Source of the DNA: Hoplostethus atlanticus
Taxonomy: Eukaryota; Chordata; Actinopteri; Trachichthyiformes; Trachichthyidae
Direction of reading: 5' to 3'
Assembly (NCBI GenBank): GCA_034670405.1
Contig: JAXDDX010000012.1
Span: 2,625,001 to 2,689,000 of the forward strand
Length of the DNA: 64,000 nucleotides
In this document: piece after piece, positions 61,550 to 64,000 of the stretch
Layout of the letters: each line of letters opens with the position of its first letter
How positions within the stretch are numbered: position 1 is the stretch's first letter
The notes under the pieces: model-generated
The model's database searches: none
What the model saw: the letters and a program-made list of their open reading frames with translations, nothing else
Told to the model about the DNA's origin: nothing
Program-made: the position numbers and the translations under genes

Positions 61550-61869
61550 GAAGGGGTGTGTCTGTGAGAGTGTGTATGAGTGCGTGTGTGTGTGAATGTG
61601 TGAATGTGTGTGTAAGCCATCCCTTATCCATGTGTGAATGTTTTCCTTTCCCTTTTATGATATGTGTGTGTGTGCGTGTGTGTGTGTGTGTGGGCGTGTG
61701 TGCGTGCGTGCGTGCACCTGCTTGTGTATGTGTTGTGAATCCCACAATGTCCTTTTTTTTCTTCTCACACTGACGTCTGCTTGTGTGTGTGTGTGTGTGT
61801 GTGTGCGTGCTTTCAGTATGTGTATATTAGCCATCCAATGTGCATGCTGTACATACGCCCTTTTCTGAA

Positions 61870-61908
<39 letters not shown>
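61550..61908. repeat. GT-rich composite microsatellite region
   Basis: GT runs at about 61666-61693, 61786-61806 and 61871-61908, with GTGC-rich pieces between. A CA run at 62034-62060 follows. Confidence 0.9.
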
Positions 61909-61909
<1 letters not shown>

Positions 61910-63424
61910 CGTGCCTACATGCATCAGACATAAACTCTCACTCTTGCCAGTGGCCCTTGGCTGGTCCTGTGGCGCTCAGTATGTAGGCTTTGATGCTGGG
62001 TCAGGGGCGAAGATCAGAGCACAGGATGAGTCTACACACACACACACACACACACACACCCACACCCTAGACACCCTGGATCAGAGCTAATGATGAGTCC
62101 CCGTGGACCTCCAGGCCCTCCGTCCCTATCGCGACCCCATGAGCTGCCCTGCCAGCTGCAGGGTACAAAGAGCCAAAAACTCAGCAGAAGGCGGAAACTG
62201 GTCCTGGGGGCAGCCAAGCATAGCGGTAGCACCTCAGGCAGCTCACAAAACGGCGTGTGTGTGTGTGTGTGGCTTTTTGTCTGTGTGTTGGAGGAAGGCT
62301 GTGTACTGTAAGCGACCGGTATGAGGGGCGAGCTTCGTCTGTACTGTGAGAATCAATAGAGGTCTCAACCTTTTATCTACATTTTTCCACACAGTTGCAA
62401 CGCCAAACGCTAAAGAGCTGGATTGAGTTGTTGCAGAAAGAGTAACTGTTTACGCCATAAGGATTTCCACTGAGATGTTTTTTCCTTTTCGATTGAAATG
62501 GTGGCATTCGCTGAAGAGTTTTGATTGCACGAGCTGCACAAGTTTCCCGAGCAGGCCAATTTGACAAACCAAACCTTTAATTAGATGGGACTCCGGAGCA
62601 ATTAACGATAAAGGGAAGACATCGAGATATCTGACCTTTCCTCAGCAACCATCAAGTCTGAGAGAAAAAACAGACAGATTATGGGCTATAATTACATAAA
62701 CACAGATGGATTCCTCTCATGCCTTGGCCTCCAGAACACTTCTTATTGGTTTAACCATCCTCGAGGTCTTTAACAATGTTGACAGATTCTTGGTGTGCGA
62801 AGATTTAATTGAAGGGTGTTTATGAAAATGTCTGCGTGCTTTTTTTATTCTCTCACTGTCTTTCTCTTCTTCTTCTCTCTCTAATTCGCTCCCTATCTAT
62901 GTCTCTCTTACCCTCTCTTACCCTCTCTGTGATGCATTGTGGGTCGGGCAATTCGATGCAGAGGGAATAGTAAATTACGGTTTTAATTACAAAGCAGATT
63001 GTTATGAGGAGCTTCAGTATCCAGAGTTGGCACGCTCCACACAGCAAGATACTGAAGTCCCTGCTGTGTTATTGAGAAAAGTACAGGCCTTTTCAGTTGA
63101 GGGAAGCTTTACAACTACACTAGCTATTGAACCAGCTACACTAGTTCAATGGGAAGAACGTCACATTTCATCTGTAGGGTTACAAGCGTCCTATTCCCTT
63201 CAGGTAAGCTTACAACTACCCCTACAAAAGGCTAGACTATGTCATACTACAAAGTGTCCAACATCCACTCTGTTGAGATGCAGAAGTAGTGGATTAGTAG
63301 TGCATTATGGGATATGGGCTGGGAGGAACAAACGCAGTCAATACAGCAGTAGGCAGTAGTTTAAAACTTGGCTGGGAACATTTGTGGGAAGAAAGAGTGA
63401 AGGAGACACTTTTCTGGCTCCCTC

Positions 63425-63520
63425 AACACCTGCAGTCAAGGTGCCCTCAAGCAAGGCACTTCCCACTGCTCAGGGGCCGACAGGAGAAGAGTGCAGTAGT
63501 ACTGGGAGGCTCCCAGGTAT
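63425..63520 (+). repeat. Teleost dispersed-repeat fragment
   Basis: CTGCAGTCAAGGTGCCCTCA, AGCAAGGCACTTCCCACTGC and TCAGGGGCCGACAGG match the common fish 'gcccttgagcaaggcactt...gctc(c)aggggc' repeat. Confidence 0.5.
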
Positions 63521-63679
63521 GAACGTCTCTAACAGGGTCCTGCTGAAATAGATAGAATAGAAATAGATGTGCTCGGGAATCCAGTAGGCTGCTACATTCA
63601 TGCTCTTGGTCCGTAACAAATCTGTACACCTTCCAAATAGTCTCCAGCTTTAATCCCCATCAGAGAACAGTGCCAGCAA

Positions 63680-63790
63680 TAAGTCAAGTCAAGTCGAGTT
63701 TAGTTTATTGTCATCTCAGCCATACATGTAGCACGTACAGCCAAACGAAATGTCGTTCCTCACAGGACCAAAAAAAACAGAACATACACT
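63680..63790 (+). repeat. Teleost dispersed-repeat fragment (AGTTTATTGTCATCTCAGCC)
   Basis: CAAGTCAAGTCGAGTTTAGT, TTATTGTCATCTCAGCCATA, CAGCCAAACGAAATGTCGTT and CCTCACAGGACCAAAAAAAA follow the order of a repeat frequent in teleosts. The family is not assigned. Confidence 0.5.
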
Positions 63791-64000
63791 TACCAAGCTC
63801 TCCCACTGTAAGGCATTACCTACATAAATAAATATTAGTCTCCTCCCACTGTGTGGGATTTGGGCCTACTGCACATATAGAGGTCAGCGCCTGTATGCTC
63901 AGGATATTTCCAGTGCTAATCTGAGATCGATTTACAGTGAAATCACAGTGAAATCCAATTCTCCTTTTCTTGAAAGTTTTATACACACAGTCCCTGATCT

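Larger units (their letters stand above)
45976..64000. other. First intron of the BMP gene (to the window's end)
   Basis: No further BMP exon (expected to encode a VE(H/R)DKEF... start) and no other gene was recognised in 18 kb. It holds many microsatellites, two or more inverted-repeat elements, tRNA-headed repeat remnants and telomere-like repeats, listed separately. The unique-looking parts (for example 46000-49000 and 62300-63100) may hold regulatory DNA, but I cannot show this. The longest open frames (49061-49567 and 60579-61220) show no recognisable protein motif. Confidence 0.55.

Overview
The window looks like nuclear DNA of a ray-finned (teleost) fish. It has large spliced vertebrate genes, very dense CA/GT and CT/GA microsatellites, and teleost-type DNA transposons and tRNA-derived repeats. 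I found no prokaryotic gene, CRISPR array or retroviral element. Exons were found by matching translated blocks to remembered vertebrate proteins and checking splice sites and reading phase by hand. No database was searched.

Four protein genes are supported. (1) 1-7315, minus strand: the 5' part of rec8, the meiotic cohesin kleisin. Six well-supported exons and a tentative seventh at the window edge give about the first 178-190 residues. (2) 8290-23878, plus strand: a complete six-exon pdcd6 (ALG-2, 185 aa, five EF-hands), head-to-head with rec8 across a 974-bp shared promoter interval. (3) 25087-41554, plus strand: a seven-exon crotonase-fold (enoyl-CoA hydratase-like) gene with a likely mitochondrial presequence. 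Exon 4 as given carries one extra G that breaks the frame. (4) 45567 onward, plus strand: exon 1 of a BMP5/6/7-class prepropeptide. The remaining 18 kb reads as its first intron.

Mobile DNA fills much of the non-coding space. A 1.6-kb Tc1/mariner element with long IR/DR ends and an uninterrupted 340-codon DD34E transposase lies in rec8 intron 5, antisense to rec8. In pdcd6 intron 2, a probable 2.7-kb non-autonomous hAT element (14112-16812) hosts two copies of one PIF/Harbinger family: a 1.4-kb copy with a decayed SANT/Myb-like gene and a tRNA-like segment, and a 259-bp internally deleted derivative. A small inverted-repeat element family (43.4, 51.4 and 58.2 kb), tRNA-headed SINE-like pieces, several common teleost dispersed repeats and two copies of a telomere-like repeat-bearing element complete the picture.

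I did not find a clearly new multi-gene system. The best follow-up targets are the frameshifted crotonase-like gene with its altered active site, the intact Tc1 element, the nested hAT/Harbinger locus, the rec8/pdcd6 shared promoter, a perfect 20-bp hairpin at 42.3 kb, and an unexplained ~90-bp segment shared between 5.7 and 32.9 kb.
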